Of a DNA stretch of 64,000 nucleotides, positions 45,918 through 58,471 are shown one piece after another (positions within the stretch are counted from its first letter, which is position 1; each line of letters starts with the position of its first letter). The notes under the pieces are model-generated. The model was given only the letters and a program-made list of their open reading frames with translations, had not been told where the DNA came from and ran no database searches. The translations under genes were made by a program, and so were the position numbers. The stretch covers positions 2,666,001 to 2,730,000 of the forward strand of contig JAEILZ010000001.1 of NCBI GenBank assembly GCA_018873225.1, given 5' to 3'. This stretch comes from [Phialemoniopsis] sp. UDSM-2020. Its lineage: Eukaryota; Ascomycota; Sordariomycetes; Thyridiales; Thyridiaceae.

Positions 45918-47954
45918 ACCACGCGGGTCTCGCTTGTTCACACGGGCAGGGTGTCGCTTATCCTACCTTCTAGCGTCCCTGGCTAGCCGTCTGGGCACGC
46001 TGGGCTAGCTAGGCTGACAGGGGTTCCCGGCTCTCCCAAATCTTAATCACTATGATGCCATTCTGGGGAACCTCTTGTTAGTGGTTTTACCTTTGACCGT
46101 ACTCCGTATGAATGTCCAAGATTGGCAAAAATAAGAGATGTTCCACAGGATTGCGGAATCGCTGCGATGTATGTGTTTGATCCTGCCAATCAACAAATCT
46201 TGACGTGGTCGGCTCCGATCCTCTGGCACTCCGGCCGGATCGTGCCGCCGCACCGCCACTTCAAGATGTATCAAATTAAGGCGTCATTGCCGTCCATTGC
46301 CCGGGATTCGGGCTCTTCTTCAGATCCGTAGGATCGCTCCCGTAGAGCAAAGAGAATACGGCAGAGAATACGGCCGGGGCGGTGGGTTGGTAGCCTTGTC
46401 ACACTCCAGCGAGGTCGATCGCAAGGTCGTTTGTTATTCTTCCACCTGGCAGAGGATTTGGCCGGATGCCACCACACTGAGATGATCGTCAGTTGGCGAC
46501 CATCCAAGGAGGAGGGATGCGAGTAACGCGGGAGAGCATACCAAAAATATCCAGGGCCTTCCGTGTCGTTGCCCGATTGATAGAACTCCCAGTCGCGAAT
46601 ACGTGCAATTAGGCCTGTGAAGAAAGGCCTTCTCACTCTCGACACCACAGCCCGTTCCGGTCTTTGTCCTGTTTCATAATTTCACTCCAGACCATCCTCT
46701 CGTGAGTTCCTGGAAAGTCTTCCCCTTATTCTTGACGACGTTCAGTGTGGTAGTCAACAACTTGGTTCCGGCCAGACGATGGGTAAGCATTCTGCTCAGT
46801 GGTGGTAAAGGAGAAGCGGCATTCCATACCATGCCAGACTCACCACCGCCTAGTGCTCGAGCGGCCTTTTGATGTTTGTTTGCGACCACCTGGTGTTGGT
46901 GATCGAACATAGTTCTGGTCTTTTGGGGCGCCCCCGCGATATTTGTAGACTTTCCTCAGAGAGGGCACCCGACCAGACACCTCGCGAAATACTGCCTATC
47001 GCTTCGTTGACATCAAACCATCCCAAATAAGGGCATCTGCAGTCTGTACAATCTCGACCAAGGTTAAAAGAACCGCCCATCTCGCCACATTCGACTACAA
47101 AGCTTCATCGAAGTGGTCCCCCCAAGACGAACAGACCGGCAAATCACCAAGCCCGACGATTATTGTACCCCGAACAAGACGGTATAGTAAGGAGGGGCAC
47201 ACATCCGAATTTTGAATATAACCGAAAGAAGCAGAAAAGAAGCGATTGAAATTCCCTAGAGAATGCCATACAACTTCAACGATGAAAATGGAATTGGAAC
47301 TGACTGACCACACAGAACACTGATCAGGGGATGTTGTATAAAGTGACAGATTAATGCATATCACTTTGTATCAAAATCAATACCGGATACCATCCATGAA
47401 AGGCTCGGGGACAGGAGTCTTCTTGATCAATGGTGTCGACTTAGGTGATTTCACTGGAATCTGGACGTTGCGAGGGCTGGTTCCCTCACTTTCAAACCCT
47501 TCCAAAGCTCAGAGATGGTTCCAAAATGCTTCGAGGGCGTTCAAGTTCCTTTGATCAATTGACATGAGGCATAGTCAAAGAGTCATTTTCTTTTCTCATG
47601 GCAAAAGCTAATGCCGCTGGAGTAAGGAGGTAGACTAGCCAAATATAAGACATCGATGCGGTAAAGCATACTCCTTAAATAAAGAATTTATGATGAGGTT
47701 TTCACTTCTCAAAAACCAGTGAGCCCTAGTCGATTAGCAAGGATGGAGCTCAGGGCTTAGACATGTACATGAGTATTGTGATGAGACTGGGAGCGATTCT
47801 TGCAAATGATAAGTATTCATCCCTGAAATTTGCTGGGTGTGTTTTGATGGCAACAACGGTCAACGTGGCCTAAAAAGGTCATGAGTACAGTAAGTAGACG
47901 ATCTAGGTGAGTAGGAGTACAACTCTCTATCCTTTACTTGGACGCCTTTTTTCT

Positions 47955-48029
47955 GTAAAAAAAAATGCAAAAAGAAAAAAGAAAAAAGGCAAAAGGAGAA
48001 AAAAAGAAAAAAAGAGAGAAAAAGAGACA
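47955..48029 (+). repeat. purine-rich (A/G) tract
   Basis: About 75 nt composed almost wholly of A and G, with only isolated C and T, about 400 bp upstream of the proteasome gene. Such polypurine tracts exclude nucleosomes in yeast; the role here is unknown. Confidence 0.7.
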
Positions 48030-48184
48030 TCCTTACTGTCAGGTCGGAACGCGTCCCTGTGTGATGGGTCGTGTCATGATCCTTCTTGGGGAGCAGCTGA
48101 AGAGACGCGCAGGCACGTGATAGGTGCTCTGGCGCTGTGCTGTGCCTGAAGGAAGCTCTCTTGGAGTTTCAGTTGTAGGTGGGT

Positions 48185-48208
48185 CCAATTCTTTGCATTT
48201 CAGCCAAT
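48185..48208 (+). promoter_or_regulatory. two CCAAT boxes upstream of PRE6
   Basis: CCAAT at 48185-48189 and 48204-48208, about 225-245 bp upstream of the PRE6 ATG. I found no Rpn4-type GGTGGCAAA element in this gap. Confidence 0.3.
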
Positions 48209-48430
48209 CATAGCCACCACCTCCCTCAGCCTTTCACTGGAGCTTCGTCAGAGCTGCAGCCTGTCAATCGCACCTCGCGACCTGAACAGCTCAATCCATC
48301 AAACACCTGGCTGCATCATCACCTCTCTCCACACACCACCACCAACTTCTTGACGCTGCGACTTCTCAGTGCGAAGACAACGTTCTCTCATCACTTTGAT
48401 CTCTAAGTACCGATCAGCAGGTTCTTCATC

Positions 48431-49457
48431 ATGGCTTCCGGCTACGACAGAGCTCTGTCTGGTAAGTTCCCATCCATCATCATGTGCCATAATAGACCGC
48501 TAATTCAGTCAATTCAGTCTTCAGGTTTGTACTTCTGATCTCCATCCTTGCGTTTCAGTATCTCACAAAAGCGATAGTCCCGATGGACATGTGTTCCAGG
48601 TCGAGTACGCTGGTGAAGCAGTGAAGCGAGGTCCGTGACACCCAGTTGGCGGCACCTTTGACGGCAAGCTGATAGATTTTACAGGAACGTGTGCGGTCGG
48701 TGTCAAGGGCAAGGACATTGTTGTTTTGGGATGCGAGAAGCGATCTGCCATGAAGCTGCAGGACACACGAATCACCCCCTCCAAGATCGGTCTTATTGAC
48801 ACCCACGTCTGCTTGGCGTTCGCCGGCCTGAACGCTGATGCCCGAATCCTTGTCGACAAGGCACGGTTAGAGGCCCAGTCACATCGTCTGACGGTCGAGG
48901 ACCCTGTCACGATAGAGTACATCACGAAGTACGTCGCTGGAGTTCAGCAGCGTTACACTCAGAGTGGTGGTGTTCGACCTTTTGGTATCAGCACCCTCGT
49001 TGTTGGCTTTGACAAGGGCAGCAACGTTCCTCGACTGTATCAGACTGAGCCCTCGGGAATCTACTCCGCATGGTATGTTTATAATTTCCCCATTTGCAAA
49101 TCTTACAACATACTGACGGCTTGCAGGAAAGCAAATGCCATCGGCCGGTCGAGCAAGACGGTCCGCGAGTTCCTCGAGCGCAACTACAAGGAAGAAATGG
49201 ACAGGGAGCAAACCATCCGCCTGGCGATAAAGTCACTGTTGGAGGTTGTGCAGACTGGAGCCAAGAACATCGAGATCGCTATCATGGCCCCGGGCAAGGC
49301 GATTGAGATGCTTCCCGTCGAAGACATCGAGAACTACGTCAAGAACATTGAGCAGGAGAAGCAGGAGGAAGCCGCTAAGAAGAAGACGGGTCGAACTCCC
49401 GGAACTGGAAGTGCCGCAATCCTGACTCGGGGTGCGCAGGGCGACTCCGAGGAGTAG
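48431..49457 (+). CDS. PRE6: 20S proteasome subunit alpha4 (Pre6/PSMA7)
   Basis: 269 residues from five exons: 48431-48461, 48518-48524, 48578-48630, 48685-49072 and 49127-49457. The second exon has only 7 nt (TCTTCAG). It supplies the codons that turn SGYDRALS into [21 protein letters not shown], the alpha-subunit N-terminal signature, and the join falls in frame only with it. Downstream, [34 protein letters not shown], and [10 protein letters not shown] assign it to alpha4. It is a structural ring subunit without catalytic threonine. The C-terminus is Lys/Glu-rich ([12 protein letters not shown]). All introns are GT-AG. Stops of PRE6 and the CHY gene are 188 bp apart on opposite strands. 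Confidence 0.95.
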
Positions 49458-49645
49458 AAGACTGGAAGGGCAGGAGAGGTCGGAGTGATTCGCAGACACC
49501 AAGGACAAAGCGCGGTTGATGCTATGCCATAGAACGCTTCTGCGCTGTATCATTTTTGAGCCGTAAACTTGTGTAATAACATTACCCCCTAACGCCATGC
49601 AAATGACTTTGCGCAAATGCTTCCTCAATGTCGATCCCCGACGCC

Positions 49646-50159
49646 TTAACCGAGCCTGTCTGCATCTTGGTCAGGGTCAAACATTGTCCGGCCCTCCTCT
49701 CCCTTCACGCGTTCATCTCGAAGCATCCTACTGTCCATCCTGACATCGTCGCTTTCGATAGAAATAGCCGGCTTTGGTGTGACAGCGTCGAGGACGAAGT
49801 GGTTGTCGCAATGCGGGCAGTACTCGTCGGCCTCCTCAAACTCTCTCGCATCTTTTCTGAAGCACTTTTTGCACTTTTTACAGGCGAATATCATCTCGAA
49901 TTTCTGGAGGAGAGCGTGGTCCTCTTGTTCCTGGTGGCATTCCACGCAGTCGAACCACTTTCGGCCTGTAAAGAAAAGCTTGGTCAGCGATCCGATCGCT
50001 AAGTGGCGCAAGCATTTTGTACGTACAGCAGGGCGACCGGATGGCCACTTGGGCATTTAGAACATGCTTGCTGCGAAAAGATCCATCAGTATTAGCTACG
50101 CCCGCAGCGGCTATGCCCACTGGCCGTAGTCATGGAATCTGCACAAGCACTCACCACAT
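49646..50159 (-). CDS. CHY-type zinc-finger protein
   Basis: 122 residues from exons 50159-50155 (5 nt, ATGTG), 50070-50027 (44 nt) and 49965-49646. Joined, the start is MCKHVLNAQV, then RSPCCRKWFDCVECHQEQEDH, IFACKKCKKCF and EYCPHCDNHF. This is the CHY zinc finger, which binds several zinc ions; in yeast Hot13 a CHY domain works in the mitochondrial intermembrane space, and elsewhere it accompanies RING ligases. Here the domain stands alone and is followed by a short acidic tail. The first cysteine and lysine of the domain are only produced by using the 5-nt exon with its GTGAGT donor. All three joins keep frame. Function cannot be set further. Confidence 0.88.
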
Positions 50160-50674
50160 TGTAGAATATGCTGGTTTGGATATAGGTATGCGGTCGCTCT
50201 AGATCGTAACGCTGATCAGAGAAAACACTTCGTAAACCACCCTAGATATGCCCGGAGATAGTGGCAAATAGCTCAAGTCGGAGATCGCGAAAAGTAGATA
50301 TGTACGTAGCGGAGAGGTAGGTAGGTAGGTGTTGAGGTGGTGGTCAGGCACTTCCGCGAAGTACGTAGTGGGGTGAAGCTCAAGAGCGCCAGACAATGAA
50401 ATTATTCGGCGCCACTTTCCCCACAAGCAACCCGTGGACGCGCTTGTTCGGGTGTGTTAAGTTGTTAGGTAAGGCCCACTATATCCCTGTGGCGCCTGTT
50501 ACTCAGCAATCTTCCTTTCATCATTGATGTCAGTTTCAGCACCATCTATCTATTTAGGCAGACAGACCGGGCTTCCTTGCTACAATCAATCCATCTCCCC
50601 CATGCGCTCTCACCACATCTTCCTCAAATTGTAGTTTATTGAAGCTGCCATCGCCCTGGGTCCTTCTGCCCGCC
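50160..50674. promoter_or_regulatory. divergent promoter region, CHY gene / SSL2
   Basis: 515 bp between divergent starts. A GGTAGGTAGGTAGGT simple repeat lies near 50316-50331. No specific factor site is claimed. Confidence 0.35.
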
Positions 50675-53149
50675 ATGCCGCCCAAGCGCAAAGCGTCCGG
50701 CAACGTCCGCGGCGCCTCCAAGGCTGGCAGGGCGTCCAACGTCTCAACACCAGGTCCCGAGACGCCACGCAGCATTGGAAGCTCAGACGAGTACAGCGAC
50801 CAAGAGATAGCCAGTGAATCGGAAGTAGAGAATCTGGACAAAGCGCATGGGAAGTTCTCCCTCGCGGGTTATCAGCGTAAGCCCAAGGTTGTTGGGCACG
50901 ACATAGCTTCTCGCCACTTTGGCAAGAAGGACTTCTCATGGCTCAAGTTGAAGCCTGATCATGAGAACCGTCCATTATGGATCGATCCTGAGAAGGGGTT
51001 GATTATCCTTGAGAGCTTCAACCCACTTGCGCCTCAAGCACAAGATTTTCTCATCACTATTGCCGAACCTCAGTCAAGACCTACTTTCCTGCATGAGTAC
51101 ATGTTGACGACCCACAGTCTCTACGCGGCAGTCAGTGTTGGGCTGAACCCCAAGGATATCATCAATGCTCTCAATCGCTTCCTGAAGACCCCTCTTCCTG
51201 ATGGTGTCCGTAGCTTCATTGAAGGCTGCACCGAGTCCTATGGAAAGATCAAACTCGTTTTGAAGAACACCAAATATCTAGTGGAGACTACAGATCCAAA
51301 CATGCTGCAGATGTTGCTGAAAGACCCTGAGATATCTCAGTTCAGGGTACACGGCTCCGAAGGGACCAGTCTTGCTCCCACCATGGGCGGTCTCGTCATT
51401 CCAGGCACCAAGAATGCTGCCGGTGTCCGCGAGGCAACCGACATCCAGGCTGGCGACAAACAACCGGGTCAAGAGGGAGACAACTCTGAGGAAAGCAAGA
51501 TCTATGCAGCACTCAACGAAGAAGACGACGACGACGACAAAGAAGCCGTCCATTCTTTCGAAATCAAAGACGAAGGTGTCGAGACCGTTCAAAAACGGTG
51601 TTTGGAGTTGGGATTCCCCGTTCTGGAGGAGTATGATTTCCGCAATGATGAGGTCAATGCAAATCTGGAGATCGACTTGCGCCCGGCTACCCAGATTCGA
51701 CCGTACCAGGAGAAGAGCTTGAGCAAGATGTTTGGTAACGGCCGTGCCAAGAGTGGAATCATCGTCTTGCCTTGCGGTGCAGGCAAGACCTTAGTAGGTA
51801 TCACTGCGGCATGCACAGTCAAGAAGGGGATCATCGTGCTCTGCACAAGCTCCATGTCTGTCGTGCAGTGGCGGCAGGAATTCCTGAAGTGGTCCAATAT
51901 CAACCCCGACGATATTGCTGTCTTCACGTCAGATAACAAGTCCATGTTCTCGGGCAATACCGGCGTCGTCGTCACCACCTACTCCATGGTCACACAGACT
52001 CGTGAGAGGTCGCACGATGCAAAAAAGATGATGGACTTCCTTTCCGGGCGAGAATGGGGTCTCATGCTTCTTGACGAGGTTCACGTAGTGCCGGCCCAGA
52101 TTTTCAGAAAGGTCACAACGCGCATCAAGACACATTCAAAGCTGGGACTGACAGCAACGCTACTTCGGGAGGACGACAAAATTTCCGACCTCAACTTCCT
52201 TATCGGGCCCAAGCTCTACGAGGCCAACTGGATGGAGCTGTCCGAGCAAGGGCATATTGCTAAAGTCCAGTGTGCAGAAGTATGGTGCTCCATGCCCACC
52301 GAGTTCTACGAAGAGTATCTCAAGGCGCCGGGGCGGAAGAAGCAGCTTCTTTATGTGATGAACCCGACCAAATTCCAGGCGTGCCAATATCTAATCAACT
52401 ATCACGAGTCACGAGGAGACAAAATCATCGTGTTTTCTGACGACGTCTGGGCTCTCAAGCGGTATGCCCAGAAGCTGGGCAAGGCCATGATTTACGGCGC
52501 AACAGCTCAGCACGAACGGATCACCATCTTGGAAAACTTCCAGCACAACCCTGCTATCAACACGTTGTTCCTTTCCAAGATTGGCGACACATCCCTCGAT
52601 CTCCCCGAGGCAACTTGCCTGATCCAGATCTCATCACACTATGGTTCTCGTCGTCAGGAGGCACAGCGACTGGGTCGCATTCTCCGGGCGAAGCGGCGTA
52701 ATGATGAAGGGTTCAATGCATTCTTTTACTCGCTTGTATCAAAGGATACCCAGGAGATGTTTTATTCTTCCAAGCGGCAGGCATTCTTGGTGGATCAAGG
52801 TTACGCCTTCAAGGTTATCACGCAGCTGCAGGACATTGAAAAAACACCGAACCTGGCCTTTGCCCAGCCATCGGAACGGCGCGAGCTACTGCAGGACGTC
52901 CTCGTGTCTCAGGAAGATGAAGAGGTCATCGATGATCTGTGGCACACAGGTAGCCAAGGACGCGTGCAGAGGCGCAAACCAAAGGTCCGTCGGACCGCCG
53001 GGACGCTCAACGAGCTGAGTGGTGGACAAGACATGGCATACGTCGAGCAAAACAAGTCGATGAACAAAAGCCTCAAGAAGAACAAAAAAGACAGCCACGC
53101 GTTCTTCAAGAAACTCCAGAGGGAGCGGGATAGGCGCAAGCAACAGTGA
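50675..53149 (+). CDS. SSL2: TFIIH helicase subunit XPB/Ssl2 (Rad25)
   Basis: Intronless gene of 824 residues, near the 843 of yeast Ssl2. It is the 3'-5' DNA translocase of TFIIH, needed for promoter opening and nucleotide excision repair in the nucleus. An N-terminal acidic/basic tail precedes the XPB N-terminal domain ([15 protein letters not shown] near 85). The helicase motifs follow: I (PCGAGKT near 365), II (DEVH near 466), III (TATLLRED near 492), the RED motif, and VI ([13 protein letters not shown] near 660). Acidic repeats (EEDDDDDKE) occur near 290. The start at 50675 has context GCCATGC and begins MPPKRK, a likely nuclear signal; the open frame upstream has no ATG. Confidence 0.97.
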   Translation: MPPKRKASGNVRGASKAGRASNVSTPGPETPRSIGSSDEYSDQEIASESEVENLDKAHGKFSLAGYQRKPKVVGHDIASRHFGKKDFSWLKLKPDHENRPLWIDPEKGLIILESFNPLAPQAQDFLITIAEPQSRPTFLHEYMLTTHSLYAAVSVGLNPKDIINALNRFLKTPLPDGVRSFIEGCTESYGKIKLVLKNTKYLVETTDPNMLQMLLKDPEISQFRVHGSEGTSLAPTMGGLVIPGTKNAAGVREATDIQAGDKQPGQEGDNSEESKIYAALNEEDDDDDKEAVHSFEIKDEGVETVQKRCLELGFPVLEEYDFRNDEVNANLEIDLRPATQIRPYQEKSLSKMFGNGRAKSGIIVLPCGAGKTLVGITAACTVKKGIIVLCTSSMSVVQWRQEFLKWSNINPDDIAVFTSDNKSMFSGNTGVVVTTYSMVTQTRERSHDAKKMMDFLSGREWGLMLLDEVHVVPAQIFRKVTTRIKTHSKLGLTATLLREDDKISDLNFLIGPKLYEANWMELSEQGHIAKVQCAEVWCSMPTEFYEEYLKAPGRKKQLLYVMNPTKFQACQYLINYHESRGDKIIVFSDDVWALKRYAQKLGKAMIYGATAQHERITILENFQHNPAINTLFLSKIGDTSLDLPEATCLIQISSHYGSRRQEAQRLGRILRAKRRNDEGFNAFFYSLVSKDTQEMFYSSKRQAFLVDQGYAFKVITQLQDIEKTPNLAFAQPSERRELLQDVLVSQEDEEVIDDLWHTGSQGRVQRRKPKVRRTAGTLNELSGGQDMAYVEQNKSMNKSLKKNKKDSHAFFKKLQRERDRRKQQ

Positions 53150-55603
53150 TGGTTGCAGCAAGGTGTCTTGCTTGCACGTTGGACAGTGCATCATTGGCGT
53201 TGGCTGGTTGATTTTCCTTTTGCTTTTGCGTTATCGCACGGAACACCACCTTCAAGATTAAAGAACTGTTACATTAGAAGACTGAATATACCCAGCGCAT
53301 GCGAGTGCTATGATTGTATCAATACCAGGGCGTTTGTGCCGATGTCTCATTTCGTTATCGTCCGCTTACAGTCCCCGAATTGCGGTGAGTGCCTTGCCCG
53401 ATCACGGCGACCTTTTTCATAGTCGAGCTGACAGCATCATCCGGTTTAATCCGATGGGTGCTTCGATTTTGGACGGACGAGACGTTCCGTCGTGCGGGTG
53501 TGTATGATATGTGAAGAGCGGCCGACGACGGACGGTCGCGAACCTGTATGGATAGAGCATCATCTCACCTATTCCCAGACTGCTGCACCTTGGGCCCCTG
53601 GCTGTGGCGGGACAATACATATGCATGCTACGTGAGAATTTCTTCTCTGATTGCAGACCGCTTCACGGCTTGCTGCCGGAATATTCATTGTGTCTTGCGC
53701 GATGACCCTGGTGGCCGCTAACACGTGCTAGAGGTTGCCAATATCTGAGGCTGAACCAGAGGAAACCCGGCAAGGGGCCAAGCGAGTGCACAGGCCATCT
53801 GCCGAGCTGTTATCTCGCATGGAGCAGCGGTGGACGTCTTGGCTGGGTGCTAAGTACAATACGAAACAGCCAGACGATAGGGGATGAGTGGTAGGGTATT
53901 GCTGTCTGAAGCATGGTGAATTGTCATGCTGTGCGGTACCCTGCATGCGGTGCAGTATGCATGCATGCATGCATGGGAGCCACCATGCCTGACACCCACC
54001 AAGACAGTCACCTACTTGCTACTTGTACATAGTAAGGAGGATGGATATGCACGAGGAGATCTCCCCGTTGAGAAAAAGAGGGTTCGGTCGGGATGTTTCA
54101 GGCGGCCTAGGCTGGGGAAGCACGGCAGAAAGAATGGATGACGTTGGGTCGGGTGTGGCGCATTTGTAGGTCGTACTTGTAAATGTACCTATGCCGCATA
54201 CCATCGCGGCTACGGGTACCGTTCAGGAGAAACGACGGTACACCCCGTTTCCAGCTGGCCTCCACGCTTCGAGGTTCCCTCGTTCCGCGCATTATCAGAG
54301 CCCGGCTACTGGCGTCACTTTTCAAGATTCTCACGCTACCCTGGCTTAGCCAAGGCGGAAAAAAAAGAGCTCTAGCGAAAGCGCTATTATACGACGACGA
54401 TATTGGAACTGATCTGACTGGCTCCTTTTCGTTGTGGCTCTTGCTGCTCTCGACCCTCTCCTCCCTCCATCAGGTCTTTTTCTCCCTCCTCTTTTCCCTC
54501 ACCCTCGGGCCGCAGGTCTTCCATCCTCCAACTTTTTCCATTGGCAATCACTGTCACCACGTTGCCTTGCTGCTCTTTGCTTTGTTCCTCTTTGCCGATG
54601 CCGTCATAGAGCGCTGTGATCTACAGTTCTCTCCCTGACGCAATTGGAGAAGGGCAACTAGGAGAGGCATCTGATTCTCCACCACGAACAAACAAAACAG
54701 ACAAGCTGCATGCCGCAGGTTGTCCACTTTCGGTACATCTTCAAGATTGCCAAGACGCCAAGCATTCATCTCCAATATCAAAGACAGGTGACAAAAAACC
54801 ACACCATAACCTAAAGATTTTAGCTGTGGATGCGGCGGCTGGGTCGAGACCGTTGCTCACCTCAGCGTACCCTGGGAAGACCTTATTAAACGGCTTGCAA
54901 GAACCCTCGACAGATTGCAAGGCCTGTTCCTTCGCCCACTAAAGGAGTGCCCGCGCGCACGCACTCACATGCATCTGCCGCCTCAAAGCAACCCCCGACC
55001 GACTATTTTAACGCGGACGAGCTACCCGACTTCGTAGCGGGCCTTGGCAAAATCCACCTCCCCGAGGCCTCTTTGAACCTCCCTTGTCGTCTCTTTCTCA
55101 CAACCAACCCAGTCCTTCCAGAGTCCCTTCAAGAAACCGGGACTGGCATCAACTCACCTCACCTCACCTCGCCCTAATTTGCAGCCAGACCTGTGCACCA
55201 ACGCTTCCCACTCCAGCCAGCAGCAGCAAGCCATGCCTGTCGCTCTTGCTGTTTAAATATCGCATCTTGCAATCGAAGCTCACCTCGCCAATCCAGGTCG
55301 ACAACCCGGCCACAACGCGATGCTATTTCAAACTGTCCTGAAATACTTGCAGGATAGAGACGATTGCTAACACCCAAATTCACCGCTGCTACAAGTACGC
55401 GATGATATTATAACGCCTCATTCACCCTGTTTTCGACGCGCTCATTGTTGAGTCGCCTCTGCACAACCTCACATCCCATCTCATCTATCTGTCTTCCCTC
55501 CTTGCCTTGTGCCATCCCTTCGTACGTTGACTCTGGAGTCTCGATCCCTCCCCGATCTGCTTCTCACTTTTCACAACCTCAACAACATACGTTGCTGCCC
55601 ACC
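53150..55603. promoter_or_regulatory. SSL2-TRK1 intergenic region with long C/T-rich leader and upstream ORFs
   Basis: 2.45 kb. 53.2-54.3 kb shows no gene, and an ATGC simple repeat lies at 53957-53975. From about 54.4 kb the plus strand becomes pyrimidine-rich with leader-like character. It contains several small AUG-started frames: 54969-55037 (22 codons), 55233-55256 (7), 55320-55370 (16) and 55402-55413 (3). If the TRK1 transcript starts this far up, these would be upstream ORFs; the transcription start is not visible. Confidence 0.4.
53957..53975 (+). repeat. ATGC tetranucleotide repeat
   Basis: Nearly five uninterrupted copies of ATGC. The unit is self-complementary when shifted, so the tract is also palindromic. 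Confidence 0.9.
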
Positions 55604-58471
55604 ATGGAGTCATTCAAAGACATTGTGGTCAGCGAGCTGAAGAAGCTTCGACCATCCTTCTTCCACAAGAAACCGCATTTCAACTTTATATCTGCCCACT
55701 GTAAGTGCCTGTGAAGCTTTGGTTGTCGAGACACAGAACCTCATCATTGATTGAACTCAGATATCTGGATTATTGGTCTCAGTCTGCTGGGTTCGATCAT
55801 CATGTATGCTTCCGGCCGAGGCAACATGGCCTACATTGATGCGTTGTACATGGCCACCTGCGCCAACTCGCAAGCTGGCTCCAACACACTGGACGCAAAC
55901 AAACTCAACACCTTCCAGCAGGCCCTGATCTACTTCTTCACTTGGACTTCCAACCCCATCAGCATCAATTCTTTTGTCGTGTTTCTTCGCCTGTACTGGT
56001 TTGAAAAGCGGTTTCAGAGTGTTGTTCGCGATGCACGGTCGAGACGTGGTACGATTTCCAAGTCCAAGTCGAAAGCGAAGCCAGACCTCAGCCGGCTTGA
56101 GAGGGGCGTCAACGGAAGGGACATCACCGTCATGCACAACGGGACCCCCACACGAATCACTAATGATGGCATCTTACTCGATCCCTTTGTAGAAAAGAAA
56201 GACGCCGCCGACCAGAGCAATGGCCATGCGAATGGCGTGCCGCCCGAGGAGGACGTCGATCCCAAGAGTAACCCGCTATTGCGCTCTGAGAGCCGCCGCC
56301 CGGAGATCAAGTTTGCACAAACGGTCAAGAGGAGCGACGGTGTCGACGACACCATGAAGATTCCGGCCATGCGCTCTGATGAGGACCACATCGCCATTCT
56401 GCAACGGCAGCGGAATCAAGACAACGACGAGGTACTGCGCATTCCAGGTCCCCGAGATGCGGAGCGAGGAATGCGACCCAAACGCGTCACCGAACGGGCT
56501 GCCCAGCGAGATGAGGCTGGCGGTAATGCAGACGAAAATAATGATGACGATACTGATGACGACGACGACCACGGTGAGGACGGTAGCGACGAGGACCGTG
56601 GCCGCGAGAGCGATGATGAATCGGATGAGAGAATTTCTTCGAGAAACAGTCACGACCTAGCGCAAGATGGCCCTGCGACTATGGCAACCAGACAACAGGC
56701 AATCACGATCGAGGAACCCGAGAAGCCAAAGCGGGAAGAAGTGGTCGATGATACCGAGGCTGTTGCCAAAGCATTGTCTCCGCTTAGACCGCGGATTCCA
56801 AGATTATTCAACAGCAGAGACAAGAGATACCATCACGAGGATGAAGCAGCTCATGCTCCTACGTCGCAGATGAAGCGGAGGCCTACCTTGGAAACTATCC
56901 GGACTGCCCTTACGCGTGACAAGAACGAAAACGAGATCACTCCCTACCTCAGTTGGGAGCCGACCCTAGGTCGAAACTCGGCGTTTCCCGATCTGACCGA
57001 GGAGCAGAGGGAGGAACTTGGTGGCATCGAGTATCGGTCCCTCAAAACGCTCGCCTTAATTCTCGTGTTCTACATGTTCGGATTCTCTCTGCTCGGCATC
57101 GTCGGTCTTCTGCCTTGGATCCTCCACAACAACTACTACGGTTCCATTGTCGACGCCGCGGCTCAAGGCAGGACTTGGTGGGCCTTTTTCACGGCAAACT
57201 CGGCATTCACAGACCTGGGCCTCACTCTGACTCCAGACAGCATGAACTCGTTCAATACCGCGGTGTGGCCCTTGCTGTTGATGAGTTTTCTGATTGTCAT
57301 CGGAAACACGGGGTTCCCCGTTATGCTTCGTTTCACCATTTGGACCCTCTCACATTTGGTCCCCAAGAACACGGGTATCTGGGAGGAACTCAGGTTCTTA
57401 CTGGATCATCCCAGGCGATGCTTCACTCTCCTTTTCCCCTCAGGTGCGACTTGGTGGCTCTTCTGGTTGCTCATCATTCTTAACGGCTTGGACTTGATAT
57501 TTTTTGTTGTTCTTGATGTAGGTTATGATCCTGTCCCCGCAACTCGGCTTTTTCTAACTGTCTCCTAGCTCGGCAGCGGACCCGTATCTGCACTGCCCCC
57601 GGGCATCCGGGTTCTCGACGGCCTTTTCCAAGCTTTTGCCACCCGTACGGCAGGCTTCTCTGTTATCAACATTGGAGACCTGCATCCTGGTGTGCAGACG
57701 TCGTATCTCATCATGATGTACATCTCAGTCTTTCCCATTGCTATCTCGGTCCGCCGCACCAACGTCTACGAAGAGAAGTCCCTCGGCATCTACAGTGGCA
57801 GCGAGCTCGACGAACAGGCTAACATCACGGATCTCGAGTATGTCGGAGCTCACTTGCGGCGCCAGCTGTCTTTCGACTTGTGGTATATATTTGTCGGGTT
57901 CTTTATTCTTTCCATTTCTGAAGGCACAAAGTTACAGAACAACGAATTTTCAATGTTTGCTGTTCTGTTTGAAGTTGTCAGTGCGTACGGTACCGTCGGT
58001 CTCAGTCTTGGGTATCCTGGTGTCAACGCTTCGCTCTGCTCTCAGTTCAGTGTGGTCGGCAAGCTCGTTATCATCGGCATGCAAATCCGTGGCCGGCACC
58101 GTGGCCTACCATATGGCCTCGATCGTGCCATCCTCCTGCCCAGCGAGTCGCTCAACGCCAAGGAGGCCGAGGACGCCAATGCCCGGATGACAAGAAGAAA
58201 CTCGAACGTGTCTTTGGCAACCGAGGGACCGGGTTCGAGCGCTCGTCGGGCGCGCAGCAGGAGCATTGATCGCGTCAACAGCAATTTGATTGCTCGGGTG
58301 CTGCATCCCGGCCCGCCAATGCCGCGCGAACACAAGCCTTCCACGGGGCTGTCGAAACGGTCCAGCACCCAACCACGCGTGAGCGAGGAGTACGATGATG
58401 ACAGACTTCACCCTATCAGATCCGGGACTGCACCCTCTTTCCAGTCGTCAGCCACTCGCGAGATGAGATGA
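55604..58471 (+). CDS. TRK1: TRK-type high-affinity potassium transporter
   Basis: 918 residues from exons 55604-55700, 55761-57517 and 57569-58471; introns of 60 and 51 nt with TTCTAAC-like branch sites. It takes up K+ at the plasma membrane. The N-terminus has the first membrane-pore unit (WIIGLSLLGSIIMYASG, then DALYMATCANSQAGSNTLD). A long cytosolic loop follows (about residues 125-440), rich in charged residues with an acidic DDDTDDDDDHGEDGSDED tract. Then three further M1-P-M2 units follow (ANSAFTDLGLTL, RTAGFSVIN, YGTVGLSLG), the pore loops with their filter glycines. The C-terminus is Ser/Arg-rich and cytosolic. The ATG (ACCATGG) is the first in frame. Family assignment is secure; which paralogue (TRK1 or TRK2) is not. 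Confidence 0.95.

Larger units (their letters stand above)
44396..48430. other. long gene-poor region
   Basis: 4 kb with no supportable gene on either strand. The part 47.1-47.9 kb is AT-rich. Minor repeats are three direct copies of a 10-bp unit at 45888-45917, a TACTCCGTA copy at 46100-46108, and an A/G-only-like tract at 47949-48029. The final 300 bp hold the PRE6 promoter. Confidence 0.4.
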
